Made by a program: the position numbers and the translations under genes. The notes under the pieces are model-generated. The model ran no database searches. It was not told the origin of the DNA and worked only from the letters and a program-made list of their open reading frames with translations. From Leishmania donovani (lineage: Eukaryota > Euglenozoa > Kinetoplastea > Trypanosomatida > Trypanosomatidae), in NCBI RefSeq assembly GCF_000227135.1, contig NC_018230.1, forward strand, positions 69,761 through 133,760: a stretch of DNA of 64,000 nucleotides, read 5' to 3'. Below are positions 29,080 through 40,700 of the stretch, piece by piece. The stretch's first letter is position 1. Each line of letters opens with the position of its first letter.

Positions 29080-32000
29080 ATGCGCCCTGGTGAGGCAGTC
29101 GCTGCCTTTTCCAAGGACCCGGCGGGCGGATCGCGAGCGCCGCCCAGCCCAGAGCAGGACACTCTACAGCCCTTCCTCGGCGGCAGTGCCAACGCTACAA
29201 GCCCCCAAACCGGCAGCCTTGACGTGAACCTGTTCAGTAACTCGGCTGCCGCCAAGATGCTTCCTGCGGACGACGAGCTGGCCGCTAGCGAAGGCAGCAG
29301 TCATCGCCAGAGGCAGCCGCGGTGCCGCAGCGGCATTGAAGGCGACAGCACAAGCAGTAGCCGTAACGACGCCGGGAATTCGGTGAACAGCGGTAGCCGC
29401 AGCAGCAGCGGTGGTGGCGACCGTGGCGCCACTGCAAGGGGCCCATTCGTCGACATGGAGGGAAGCAGCGGCGAGGCGAACGTCCCGATCGGCCGCACGC
29501 TGAGCGATGACGGTCAGCCGCAGAATGCGCGGCCGAGGTCGGAGGACCCGCCGGCGATGGCCTCTCTGCTGAGCCGTCACTGTCTAGACGATGCCGTTGC
29601 TGTAGACACTGTCGAAGGCGGCGACAGCACTGATAACGTCGACGATGTGCGGCCAGGATCGCCTTTTCTGCACCGCCGCAACCGCCTGCGCGGGCCCCCT
29701 AACGCAACCGTTATGGCACCGGATGCAGCAAGCCGTCGAGCAGCTGGCAGTCGGCGTAGCTCAAAAGTGGACCTGCTGGAGGCGCAGGAGGATCCGCCGA
29801 TGTTGTCGTCTCGCCAGCGACTCCTGCGCCCCGTGTCGAGCGACAGCATCGTCTTCAGCATCGTCTCCTCAAACAGCTCTGGTGACGAGCTGGACGGTCA
29901 AGGGTCGGAGGCGGCACGGGCGCGGCTGCACGCTGGCGACGGCGATGACGTGTCGTCACTGCTGCCGAGCACGTCGGCACTGTCGGGGCCAGCATCGAGC
30001 AATGCCCTCCTCTGCCCACGCACCGTGTACGACGCCGATGAAAATGGCAGCGGAACTGGCAAAGACGGCGTCGAGAGCGGAGCAGACTCGATGCACTCGT
30101 CCCCGGTGGCTGTCACGCTCTGGGGCGTCGACCGCGACCTCCGCCGCAAGCGCATCAAGAAAGTCAGCCACTACATCCTCGGTCCGCTGCTCGGAGAGGG
30201 CAGCTACGGCGTCGTGCGCGACTGCATCGACCTTAACACAGACAACGCCGACCGGCGCTTCTCGCGGTGCGCCATCAAAATAATCAATGGGAACTACGCC
30301 AAGCTCGACACGTCAGCAGCAAAACCGAGCAAGGCGTCGTCGACGTCGGCTGCCGCGACCGAGGACGGCACTGACGGCGGTGCTCGAGCAGGCACCAGAG
30401 GCACACTGAAGCGCACGTCTGGCATTCAGTACCGCCGTGAGGAGGACTTGAAGCGGCAGGAAACCTTTCAGCGGGAGATGCGCAACCTGCAGCGCTTCCA
30501 CAGCAAGAACATTATTCGCGCTCTCGACGCCTTCACGCGCTACAGCAAGGAGTACGTCGTGATGCCCATCGCCATTTGTAGCTTGCGGCAACTGGTGCAG
30601 CAGATGCTGCGCACGCGGTGGCGCGAGGCGGTGCGGGAGTGGCGGCGAGCGCAGCGTCGGCTGCAGCGGAAGCAGCGGCACAAGCGAGGCCATTTCGCGA
30701 CCTCGGTCAGCGGAGATCAGACACAGACCCCGTCGCAGCCGTCGCCATGGCTTCCCATGGTGCCATCTGCGGTGGAGGAGTTGGATATGGATGAGCTTGC
30801 CTTTATGACAGACGGCGAGCGCGATGGCGGCGACGATACTGATGGCATCTCCGCGAGCCAGCCGCACAGCAGCAGCGATGGTGACGACGGCGTGGCTGCT
30901 GAGCGGGACAGTGAAGCGAGCATGGTCGACCACGATGAAGAGTCGCAGCGGCAGCATTCTGCAACCAGCAGCGTCACCGCGACAGCAGTAGGAGGTCGAG
31001 TCGCGGCCGCGGCGGCTGCAGTTTCGGAAAGGGGTCCTTCTGGGCAATCTCGCCTTCCACCACGTGTCGCCTTCAACGGCGCCTCCAGCACCGCCACCAC
31101 AACGCACATCATCGACCGCTATACGAGCCACTCCAACGGATCGCCCCCTTCCCAGTCGCCCCGGCAGAGATCAGGGGAACACTTCCCGACCTTCGCCGGG
31201 GGCCACCACCATGGAGGCGGTAACGGAAGCTGGGGAGACGACGTCAGTGACGGCAGCTCCGCGAGCACGACAGGGGCGCATAACGGCATCACAGTCATGA
31301 GCGCGACACCGCCGGCGCTGTCGACCGCCGAGCTCCCGATGGAGTGCGACGACCTCGTCGGCAGCGGCGCCAACGGCGCTGACGGACGGCCACCCGCCAC
31401 CGTGTCACCGGCACCGGCACCGGCAGCCTCCACACAGCACATCCGGCCACACATGTCGCTTCCCGTGTGCTCGCCAACGCTGCTGAAGGGCATCTTCTAC
31501 CAGCTCATGTCCGGCGTTGCCTACCTGCATCAGCAGCACCTGGCGCACAACGACATCAAGCCGTCGAACGTGCTTCTCTTCGAGGACGGCACCGTGAAGC
31601 TGGCCGACCTCGGCAGCGTCAGCGACACGTACAACGATCAAGGCTCCCCTCTCTGTGCTTCACCGGAGCTGTGCAAGTACTTCTACGGCGCCGCGACGCC
31701 GCCGGCGTCCTTCTCGCAGTCGGCGCAGCACGTCGGGCGGGACGCGGCGCAGTCCAGCGACATGTGGTGTTGCGGGCTGATGCTCTATTATCTCATCACC
31801 GGAAAACCCGGCCCGCTGCCGGTGCAGCTGCGATACTTCCGTGCATTGAACAGCAAGCAGGCGCACCAGCCGTTTCGGCCCTTCGCATCGCACGGCGACA
31901 GCGGCCGAGCTGCCCTGCCCCCCGTCGTGACCCGCTACCAGCTTTACCGCGAGATTGCGCAGCAGACAACGCCGGTGGACCTCGGTGGCCTGCCCGATAT

Positions 32001-33621
32001 GGTAGCACCGGACGTGGGCAACGACGTGCTGCTCTCTAGCTCACCGATGTTGGCCAAAGGTGAGGCCCCACACGGTGACTCTGTGGACGATGCGGCCACG
32101 TCGTCGTACCCGCCCAACGGCGTGCGACATCTCCTGGCAGGGCTCCTCGAGCTGGACCCGCTGCGTCGCCTCACCGCCGAGCAGGCGCTACGCCACCCGT
32201 GGCTACGTATGGCCTTCCGCTCCAAGACGAGTGAAACGAGTAGCAGCAACACAATCAGCCAGACCAGCGCACCGAATAGCAACGGCGGGCAGCAGGATGA
32301 TGCACAGAATCAGCAGCAGCAGCTCAAGGCGCCGTCGAAGCAGGCCATGGAAGAGGCCATTCAACGTGATGTGGCACGTCGCGTGATGGAGTCGCGGCAC
32401 GTGCAGCACATGCTGCGCCTGGATCGGCAGTGGCACCTTCAGTTCGTCGCAGACTGCTGCAACATGCTGAACCTGGCAATACCTCCAGAGATCATCAAGG
32501 TGCACCCCGAGGCGCCCTACCACGAGGACAACGGTGCCAGCGTGTGCTCCTCCTCACCGCCTGCGCTGCAGGTGTATCGCCCCAACTCAATGGCCGCGGC
32601 GGCGGCGGCTGTGTCGGGGCGTAACACCCGTCTTGGTCGGCCGTCCGCCGGTGCGAACGCACCAGGGCCGCGCGGCAGCACTGGCGGCAGCGAGTGGTCC
32701 GTCACCTCACGCAACAGCCACAACTCAGCCGTGGCGGGGATCGTCCTACGGGACGACATGCGACCACGCGTGATGCCACCCGGGTGCGTCGACACAGATC
32801 TGTTCCTCCCGCCCTCGGAAGAGGACTACTATGAGCAGAAGAGTGGCAAGGCGGAGTTTGATGTGCGGGTGCTGCGCCGCAAGCCGCTGCTGATGGCGCA
32901 GCTCGATGAGTACTTCCACAACGTCGTGCTCGTGCAGTGCGGGTACCGAACGGGGCCAGATCCAAACTACCAGGCAATGCGTCTGCGAGCCGTGCCTATC
33001 GAGGATGAGAGCGGTGGTGGTGGCAGCGGTGGGAGTCAAGGAGGCACCCAACAGCCAGCGGTCATGATCTTGCCAGGCGCCTGTGGCAATGTCTACCGTC
33101 GCAGCACGTCCCTAGGACTGTCATCGATGCCGGTAGCAGCGGCGCTGGCAGGGAATAGTTCCGATGACGGCGGCACCGACGGCGCGAACAGCCGCGGCGG
33201 GTCTGTGGACGTGTGGGCCGCCGGTCCTCGCCACAATCCGCGCACCCACGTTGATGATCACCGTGAGGTGGTTGCGGCTGCCTCCTCGGCTGGTGCTGTT
33301 GCAGGTCGTGGAGCCAACTTGTCCAGAACAAGCGCCGCAGCTGGTCGTTCGCTGATCGGCACATCCCCGCCCGGGGTCGCCGCGCCGTCGCGGCCGTCTG
33401 CTGCTGGTGGCACCGGCAGCCGGGCTCCAGATGCCGGAAGTCATCCTATTCTCTACTGTGGCAGAGGTAGCACGGGAGGCAGCGGCAACGGCAGTGCCAG
33501 TCGTCGCGTGGCCGGCAGAGGTCGCGGGCGCGGCCAGCGTGACGCCAGCGAGTCCCCGTCGGAAGAGGAGGCCAATGTCGCCATGCGGGAGAGCTCTAAG
33601 TGCCTATGCGGACTGGTGTAA
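29080..33621 (+). CDS. LKB1-like serine/threonine protein kinase with large insert
   Basis: 1513 residues. A Ser-rich, likely disordered head (1-360) is followed by a kinase domain at about 365-1047. Visible elements: Gly loop LGEGSYG (371-377); AIKI with Lys400; a candidate alpha-C Glu466 in FQREMRNLQRFH; hinge region VVMPIAICSLRQLVQQM; catalytic loop HNDIKPSN (823-830; Asp825, Lys827); DLG (843-845) in place of DFG; and ASPE (860-863) in place of APE, then SSDMWCCGLMLYYLITG. The catalytic Lys, both Asp and the loop Asn are kept, so it is probably active. The pattern SHYILGPLLGEGSYG, SKNIIRALD, a DLG triplet and an early GSP element recall LKB1/STK11, the master kinase above AMPK. This is family resemblance, not proof of orthology. 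About 270 residues of low complexity sit between the hinge and the helix before the catalytic loop. A tail of about 465 residues follows. The last residues, SKCLCGLV, include a Cys four from the end (CGLV), which could be a CaaX-like box. Confidence 0.85.
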   Translation: MRPGEAVAAFSKDPAGGSRAPPSPEQDTLQPFLGGSANATSPQTGSLDVNLFSNSAAAKMLPADDELAASEGSSHRQRQPRCRSGIEGDSTSSSRNDAGNSVNSGSRSSSGGGDRGATARGPFVDMEGSSGEANVPIGRTLSDDGQPQNARPRSEDPPAMASLLSRHCLDDAVAVDTVEGGDSTDNVDDVRPGSPFLHRRNRLRGPPNATVMAPDAASRRAAGSRRSSKVDLLEAQEDPPMLSSRQRLLRPVSSDSIVFSIVSSNSSGDELDGQGSEAARARLHAGDGDDVSSLLPSTSALSGPASSNALLCPRTVYDADENGSGTGKDGVESGADSMHSSPVAVTLWGVDRDLRRKRIKKVSHYILGPLLGEGSYGVVRDCIDLNTDNADRRFSRCAIKIINGNYAKLDTSAAKPSKASSTSAAATEDGTDGGARAGTRGTLKRTSGIQYRREEDLKRQETFQREMRNLQRFHSKNIIRALDAFTRYSKEYVVMPIAICSLRQLVQQMLRTRWREAVREWRRAQRRLQRKQRHKRGHFATSVSGDQTQTPSQPSPWLPMVPSAVEELDMDELAFMTDGERDGGDDTDGISASQPHSSSDGDDGVAAERDSEASMVDHDEESQRQHSATSSVTATAVGGRVAAAAAAVSERGPSGQSRLPPRVAFNGASSTATTTHIIDRYTSHSNGSPPSQSPRQRSGEHFPTFAGGHHHGGGNGSWGDDVSDGSSASTTGAHNGITVMSATPPALSTAELPMECDDLVGSGANGADGRPPATVSPAPAPAASTQHIRPHMSLPVCSPTLLKGIFYQLMSGVAYLHQQHLAHNDIKPSNVLLFEDGTVKLADLGSVSDTYNDQGSPLCASPELCKYFYGAATPPASFSQSAQHVGRDAAQSSDMWCCGLMLYYLITGKPGPLPVQLRYFRALNSKQAHQPFRPFASHGDSGRAALPPVVTRYQLYREIAQQTTPVDLGGLPDMVAPDVGNDVLLSSSPMLAKGEAPHGDSVDDAATSSYPPNGVRHLLAGLLELDPLRRLTAEQALRHPWLRMAFRSKTSETSSSNTISQTSAPNSNGGQQDDAQNQQQQLKAPSKQAMEEAIQRDVARRVMESRHVQHMLRLDRQWHLQFVADCCNMLNLAIPPEIIKVHPEAPYHEDNGASVCSSSPPALQVYRPNSMAAAAAAVSGRNTRLGRPSAGANAPGPRGSTGGSEWSVTSRNSHNSAVAGIVLRDDMRPRVMPPGCVDTDLFLPPSEEDYYEQKSGKAEFDVRVLRRKPLLMAQLDEYFHNVVLVQCGYRTGPDPNYQAMRLRAVPIEDESGGGGSGGSQGGTQQPAVMILPGACGNVYRRSTSLGLSSMPVAAALAGNSSDDGGTDGANSRGGSVDVWAAGPRHNPRTHVDDHREVVAAASSAGAVAGRGANLSRTSAAAGRSLIGTSPPGVAAPSRPSAAGGTGSRAPDAGSHPILYCGRGSTGGSGNGSASRRVAGRGRGRGQRDASESPSEEEANVAMRESSKCLCGLV

Positions 33622-36420
33622 TGGGGCCGGGTGGCCTTTCTATGAGTGCCACCGCCACCGTGCCCGAGTGCGTGCGCGCCCCCCCCCCAGGCGAAAGCAT
33701 ACGAAGATGGCGGCGGCTGGCATGGGAAGCTGCTTGATGTGTGTCTCTGTGTGTGTGTGTGTGTGTGGTATGCGATAGGGAGGCGTAACGATGTATTTTG
33801 TCTGTGCATGCGTGTATGTATGTGTGCGGTCATGTTGCTTTCATATCTTCGTCCGCTAGTATGCGTGTCGGTGGAGGAGCGCAGGGGCGTGCGCCTCCCG
33901 TCTCCCTCTGTCTGTCGCACGCACGCACACTCTGTGGGTGGGTGGGCGTGCAGCATGTGGCCTTGAGCGGCCTCGTATTTCGTGTTCGCTTAGTTGCGTC
34001 CACCGCTCTTGCGTGGTTTCGGTCTCCCTCCGACAGCCGTTCCCCCCCCGTCCCTCAGCAATACACACAGACACAGGCAGAGACGCGGTGCGCTCCTCGA
34101 CGTGCTCGTGCGTGTCTCTGCGCTTGCCGTTACCTTTTTTGTTGTTGTTCTTGTCTCTGGTGGGCGCCCGCATGCCCGCGACACGCCGAAGGGTAAAGAG
34201 TCGGTTGCGTGGGAGGGGGGAAATGGCGGAAGCCAGCTCGTTCCCCGTTTCACGTTCGTGTGGTTGTCTTCGTGTGTGCACGCTGCGGTGACCTGGCACG
34301 GTCAACTGTGCAGCCACGGTAGCCGCAATAACAGCCACGCGCTTGTCCTCTTCCCCACCACCACCTCGTCGCTGTCACGCGCGCGCTGTCCCGAAGCCGC
34401 CATGTGCACGCATCCCCCTCTGGCCCGACAGCGCACCCCAAAACTGCTCCCCCCCCTGTGCCGTACATCGAAGAGGATACTTCTTACACACACACGCACA
34501 CTCGAACACGACCACGCAACGGATGCGAGAAACACGTAAAAGGAATGTGAAGAAGTGCCGCATGAAGGCGGCCGCAAGAGCGAAGAGCGCGTGCCCATAC
34601 ACATCCATGAAAAGAGAGAGAGCACGCGTTGATGGCCCTGTTAGCGATACGGGGCAGGGCGGGACCTCTCACGACACGAGAACGGCGCCGTCGTTAGATA
34701 CGTGTGGGTGCGTGTCTCCATCTGTGCGCGCTGTTTCCCGCACCCGCTCATTATTCTTCTGCGCGCAGACACAACTATGCAGTGTAGGCAGCGAAACGCG
34801 CGCGTGGGTGGCCGGGGGTTATATATGCGTGAGTAGCAATGTCGATGAGCCGATTCAACCCTCCCCCACGCTGTCTCCCACCCACACACGCACATGGCAG
34901 GAGCGCAGATTTGCCCTTGGGACGTACTCGCTTCTGTGAGCACTGCTGCTGGTGTATCTTTCCCCGTCCCCTTCTCCCCCTCTCCCTCTCTCGTGGTTAG
35001 TCTGTCGTCTTTAGCGCACCACATCACATCCCATTTCTCTCTCTCTAACTCACACGTGGGACCGCCTACACGCGAATAGCACCTGCACCTCTCTCTCTAT
35101 ATATACACGCGCACACACTCAGCAGCAGCAGCAGCAGCGGTGGCACTCAGAGTTGTGTGACTCATCTCAGGAGCACACTGCCGTGGCTGCCGGTGGTCAT
35201 CGCACCTCAGCGTATTTACCGGCTCTCTCTCTCTCTTGCTTTCTCACTCTGTGTGCCCCCAGCCATTCGACGGGCAGTGCTTGGAGACGCAACACATGCG
35301 CACGCACAAGAGAAGCGGGACAGCTTGAGCACGGATACGAAGATCACCCACGCAGGCACGCAAGACAGGCCGCGAGGTGGGTGGACACGCAGACAACGAT
35401 CATGACAAGGAGCAGCACCTCGGCAACACCTTCTTCACCTTCACCAGCACGCAGAGGAACGAAGCGAGCACGAACGCGTCGATCACGAGCTCCGGCGCAT
35501 CGTGGGTGTGGGTGTGATTCAACCGCCCCTATCCCCCCTCCTCACTCCAACACCCCTCGGACCCATCTGCTTCGTCTGCATTGTTTGCGTGTGTATGCCT
35601 TCACAGACAACCTCATCACAGACGCACGCAGAGAGGGCACGACACAGCAGCGCCGCTGCACCCCCGCTTCACGCTCTCTACTCGGCCGCGCCACCCACTC
35701 CCCTGCATCCCCCCCCCTTCTCTGCCTGTCCATCGTATCACTGTTGAGTAGACGCGCTCAGAGAGAAACGGGAGGCAATAGCAGAGAGCGCAGCGCTACG
35801 GGAGACAACATCGTCAACACCCGTGCGCGCGCATATACATAGGTGCGCAGGCAAGCAAGCACGCGCACACATCACGGGCACGGCACTCGCCCAAACTGGC
35901 GAGAGAAGCACGATTACGTTGAAGACAGCAAGCAAGCAACGAGAACGAAGAACAGAAAAGAGGGCCGAGAGGTGCAGTACAACCTACACAGCCGGCATCC
36001 GCCCCTCCTCTTCTTCGCAGCTCAACGCCTGAGGGCTCGTGTGCCTGCGTGCGTCTGGGCAGCAACTGTTCGCGTTGGCCTCGTCCTCTTTCTGCATGTG
36101 TGACGCCTTCTCTCGCTTGCGATACAGCATCCCGCACCAACACCAGCAACCACAGTGGCGGCTCCGCTCACCATCTCCTCTTCTCCCCCCTCCTCCCCCC
36201 TCGCTGCCCACTTCTTCCGTTGATGGTACCACTTTCCGTTTTCTCTTCTGTCTTGCGCTAAACATTCCTTTCCCTTGCTGCGTGTCCGCGTGTGTATTCT
36301 CGCCCGCTCGGTGTCTCGCAGGCAAATATTGTTTGCTTCTTGGGAGCCACGATCGAAGGCCACCACCCACCCGTCACGGCCACCCTCCCTCACTCCCTCC
36401 CTCCTCCGGCAGACCTGTCC

Positions 36421-36457
36421 ACACACACACACACACACACAGACAGACAGACAGACA
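36421..36457 (+). repeat. Compound (CA)n-(GACA)n microsatellite
   Basis: About ten CA units pass directly into four GACA units. It lies in the spacer upstream of the second giant low-complexity gene. Confidence 0.75.
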
Positions 36458-37307
36458 TCCCGCACACGCCCTCTTGGTTGGTGTCCGTGGGCGCGTGTGC
36501 GTGTGTGCGTACTGCTTGGTCTCTTACTTTGTTTTCTCTTGTATAAAAGCGGGCGAAAGGCAGGCGTCCTCTCCGGTGCGTGGCGTTCTCGCGCTGCTGT
36601 GCGCGTCTTCTTTTCGGTTGGCGCACGCGTGCACGTGTGCATATATTTGTGTTGTTTTCCCCTCTCGCTTAACCACGCACCCTCCCTCATCCCATACGCA
36701 CCTCCTCTTCTTCTTGCCTTGTCTCCCTCTCCCTCTCTTCTCCGTCTCGCCCTTCCATCTCCCCCTCCCCTCCCCCCCCACCGCACCTCCACACACCTCG
36801 CTGCGCGTGCAGCGGGGGAAGCGTCCGTGAGGCGTCGGCATCCCTTGGTACATAGAGAGAGGCATGCATGCGGGACGTACGCATAGAAAACGCGCACCCG
36901 GCCTTCATTCTTTTTTCGCTCCCCTCACCCTTCTCTCCCTCTCTCGGTGCGTGTGTGTGGTCATCTTCGCTCCATCAGCCCCGCGTGCGTGCGCCGTTCG
37001 TCGCCCCCCCTCGCCTCTCCCGTCGCCTTGTCAGGCTTCTCGCCAACTGTGGCGAATACCACCACGCACACGTTTCTGCCATACTCCACCAACACGGCAC
37101 CCCCACCCCTCCAAACCAGTAGCGTGCCACTGGCATCAGCTCGCTCCGCCTTTCTCTTTTCCTCGCCGCCCTCCTCACTCCATCATTATTGTTGTTGTTT
37201 TCGGAATACTTGTTGGAGCGCGTACGTCTGCCGGCGTGCGTGTTGGGCGATATCGGGATTGGGCGTTGTTGCTTGGTCCGCAGTGTTGCACGCACACACA
37301 CACATAC

Positions 37308-37326
37308 GTATATATATATATATATA
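37308..37326. repeat. (TA)n run flanked by CA/GT-type repeats
   Basis: A CA run leads into CGTA and a perfect (TA)n, followed by CACAC. AT-rich in an otherwise GC/CT-rich spacer. Confidence 0.75.
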
Positions 37327-37748
37327 CACACGGTGGTCTGCCCTCCTTTGCCACTCTCCTCCCTCCCTCCCCTGCTCCTCTTTCTCGTGTTGTTCGCACG
37401 CTCCGGACAACATAGGAGGCGTTGTATCGTACTCCCTCGCACACCTACGCAACCCCCGCGCCCGCCCGCCCTCCCTGGCCTGCCTCGGCGTCTCGCTCCC
37501 CGCGTACAAGCGGCTGCACGTCAGCGAGACGAGCAGCGAGGAGCAGTACGAAGCGAAGCGCAGAGGCAAGAGCACCAGAGAGAGAGGCGTGGCCAGACGA
37601 AGCAGCGCACACCACCACCACCACCACCGCAGCAGTGGCAGCAGTGGCAACAGTCTGTGAGTGACGCGCTGAACTGCGTTCTTCCCATTGTTTCTTCGCT
37701 GTGTGTGCGTGTGTGTCGTGTGTGTGGTGTTGCACCCTTGCTGCCACC

Positions 37749-40700
37749 ATGGTGATTCACGTATCGGTCGTGCGGAACGGCACGCAAGAGAGCTGTGGCG
37801 CAGCTGTCGGCACCGACGACAGTGTCGGCGGCAGCGGCTACAGAAACAGCAGCATGACCATCAGCGGTGGTGGTGACGCCTTGGAGGATGTCAGCGTGCC
37901 GTACCGCCTTCCTGCACCGCTGTCACCACCCACAATGGTCGAGGATGAGAATCGCCATGAAAACAGCAACCGCCCCGAGTGCTGCAATGAGCGGACTGGC
38001 AGCAGCACTGACGCGGCAGAGAGCGGAGTGGAAGCGGTGCAGAGCAGCAAGCGAGAAGGCTCGCCCTCAACAACGACATACACGGCACTGTCGCCATCGG
38101 TGGTGCGAGTGCGGCCGGGAGCCAACACGACGAGCGGCGTTCCCTCCAACCACACTCTCGGGAAGGGCTGCGTCACCATTCCGTGCGCCGTCCGCGCAAG
38201 GTCGCCGAGCGGCGCAGCAGCCTCACCCAGTGCCGCGCACCGCTTCGGTGTCACTCCGCCATCTCTCTTTACGCCAGAGCCTATGCCAGTCAGCGTCAGG
38301 GAGCGCACCTCGTCACCGCCGTCGAGCACATCCACCGCCGAGGCAGGCCAGAGACTCGGCAGCATCTACAGCGGCACCATCAGCGCCGCGTCGAATTCTC
38401 GGCGGCCAGAACCTCTTTGTAAGGAAGCGTTGTACGACGCTCAGCAGCTGACTGCGTCCTCGGATTCAGTGCCGGCTTCTGGGTCGCAGCACGCGCCTGC
38501 CACGGCATTAGCGCCGCAAGATACAGAGCCACACCCCATTCCCGTGAACGCCACGGCGTCGCTGTCGTGTGGGCTGCACTCGTGCAGCCTCTACGAGCCA
38601 GCCCTCGGCCCTGATGTCGCCACGTCTACCGCAGTCGGCTCGGCAGCCATGCCTCCCTCGGAAGCCGCCACCGCCAAGCAAAACTCCACGTCGGCTGCAT
38701 CGGCACCGTTGCGCGTGAGCGAGCAAGCACCTCGACCCGATGCTTGCGCATCACCCCTACATGGCTGGGCCTCCTCCGTCAGCAGCGCCAGCACTCGAGT
38801 CTCCGGCTCGGCTCGCTTTAGGGAGGAACCTCGCCCTGCTTCGCCGGTGACGATGGTGCCCTTGCTCACCGCCACGCCGCCCTTCGCCAGCGCCGCGATC
38901 GCAGTCACGTCCGCTGAGCCGCCCCGCTCGCTTGGCGCGCTGCCTCTGTCAAGCGCGTCCAGCTCGTCACCCTCGCCTCCACCAGCGGTGCCATCGCCGT
39001 CCTCGTCGGCGCCCACGCTCGTCTTTGCGTCCCCGACGCACCCTAGATGCCCGCAAGCACCGTCACCGGCGCCGTCAACACCTCCACAGCAGCAGCAGCA
39101 GCAGCAGCAGCAGATGCCTTCGCCTGCCAGGATGACCTCGTTGGTGCACGTTTCGGAAGGTGAGGAGGTGTGTGAGGATCTGGGCAAGGGCTTGCTATCC
39201 TCGCACGGCAACCTTCATACACCGCTCGGCGGCCCGGAGAAGGGCAACGCCGGCTTCTCCACGGCGTTGTGCGTCTCCTTGCTTAGCGGGTGCGGCGGCG
39301 GTAACGGCGGCCTCAGCCCCATCGGCAGTCTGGAAGCGGCGGGACGAACCGCTCGGCCAAACACCCCCATCTTGCAGCCCAGCGCAGGTCCTCAGTCAAG
39401 ACCGCAGCTGCTCGAACCGTCTTTCCTCACTGCGGGCACCCCGTTGGCACAGCCGATAGGGCGATCGCTGGTCGCACTGCCGCCGATTCTCAGCACCGGC
39501 GCCGCGGCGAACTCCACCTCATCCTTATCGCTGCTCCTCCCGCCGTCTGTCATGTCCATCAGTTTCCTCAGCGGCAGCGGCCACACCAATAGCGGCGGTG
39601 TAGCCGGCGGCGGCGGCGGCGGCACTGGTGTGGGAGGCGCTGGTGGCTTTCGGTCACCCTTGGCGTTCCGCTCCCCCTTCACCTCCGTGCTCACGCCACA
39701 AGCGCACCACCACGAGCCCCACCACAGCCAACATTCGGCTGCGGTGTCCCCTCACCCCTGCCTCTTCCACCGCCATGCATCCGTGCGGCCTACGACACCA
39801 CTGCAGCAGTCGCCAGCACTGCAGCACGGATTCAGTCTTCCCCCCAGTTTCTATCAGCAACAGCAGAAACAGAGGCCTCCCGACCCCTCCCCGCCGCGCA
39901 CGTCGATGATGTCCATCGCTTCTTCATCGTCCCTTTACTCCGGGTCTTCACCGTCCCCGCTCGCCTTGGGCGACCCCGACCCCGCGCCCGGGAGCGGCCC
40001 TCTGCCAGCCTCGTCGTCGACGTTCATGCAAGGCGGCGGCGTGGCTGTAGCAACGGCCATGTCGCCAGTATCTGCGCACCACACTGCCGGCGGTTCACCG
40101 GCAGCTGCGCGCCGCGCCCCCCGCGTGCACTCCCCACTTCTGCTGCCGCCCTCCGCGGCAATGCCATCCTTTACACCCCCGTCCTTCGTCACTGTTCCGT
40201 TGAGCGGCATATCTTCTCCCGGCGGGGAGGGGCGGACGCGTCAGTCTTCGCTGGCGTTCTTGTCCAGCACCCCTGGCCTCCCTAGTACGCCTTGCCCGGC
40301 GCCAGGTCAAGCCGCATCGAGTCTGACGTCAGCGCCGACGATCTCAGCCGTGGCGGCGCACAAGGAAGCGGATCGAGGGGACGCCTGGAGCGCCAACGCG
40401 GCAGGCAGCGGTGCGATAGCGTTGCGTGACGGCTCTCAGTCGCGAGATCAGCAGCAGCATCACGCCCACCACCGCCTGCACACTGTGAGCCACCTTTCAG
40501 CGAGAGGGGTGGCCGCCCAACCGGTAGTGTGTCCGCAGGCATGGCGTGTGCTTGAAGTCTCTGGCGGCAGCAGCTGCAGCGTTGACAACAGCGGAGATTG
40601 CGCCGCCGAGTGGTGCAGTGGGGACGGGCAGCAACGCCTGAACATCGCGTCCCCCGCAGACTCGGTAACGGCGCGGCAGCCACACGAACGCGAGGTGCCA

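Larger units (their letters stand above)
33622..37748 (+). other. 4.1-kb spacer, no gene supported
   Basis: (TG)n at 33746-33767 follows the stop. (CA)n at 36421-36440 runs into a (GACA)n patch. An (AT)n run is at 37308-37326. The distal half is C/T-rich. A candidate acceptor (pyrimidine stretch 37351-37390, then CATAG, AG 37414-37415) would give a 5' leader of about 334 nt. I found no ATG between it and 37749. Open frames here encode only simple repeats. Confidence 0.55.
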
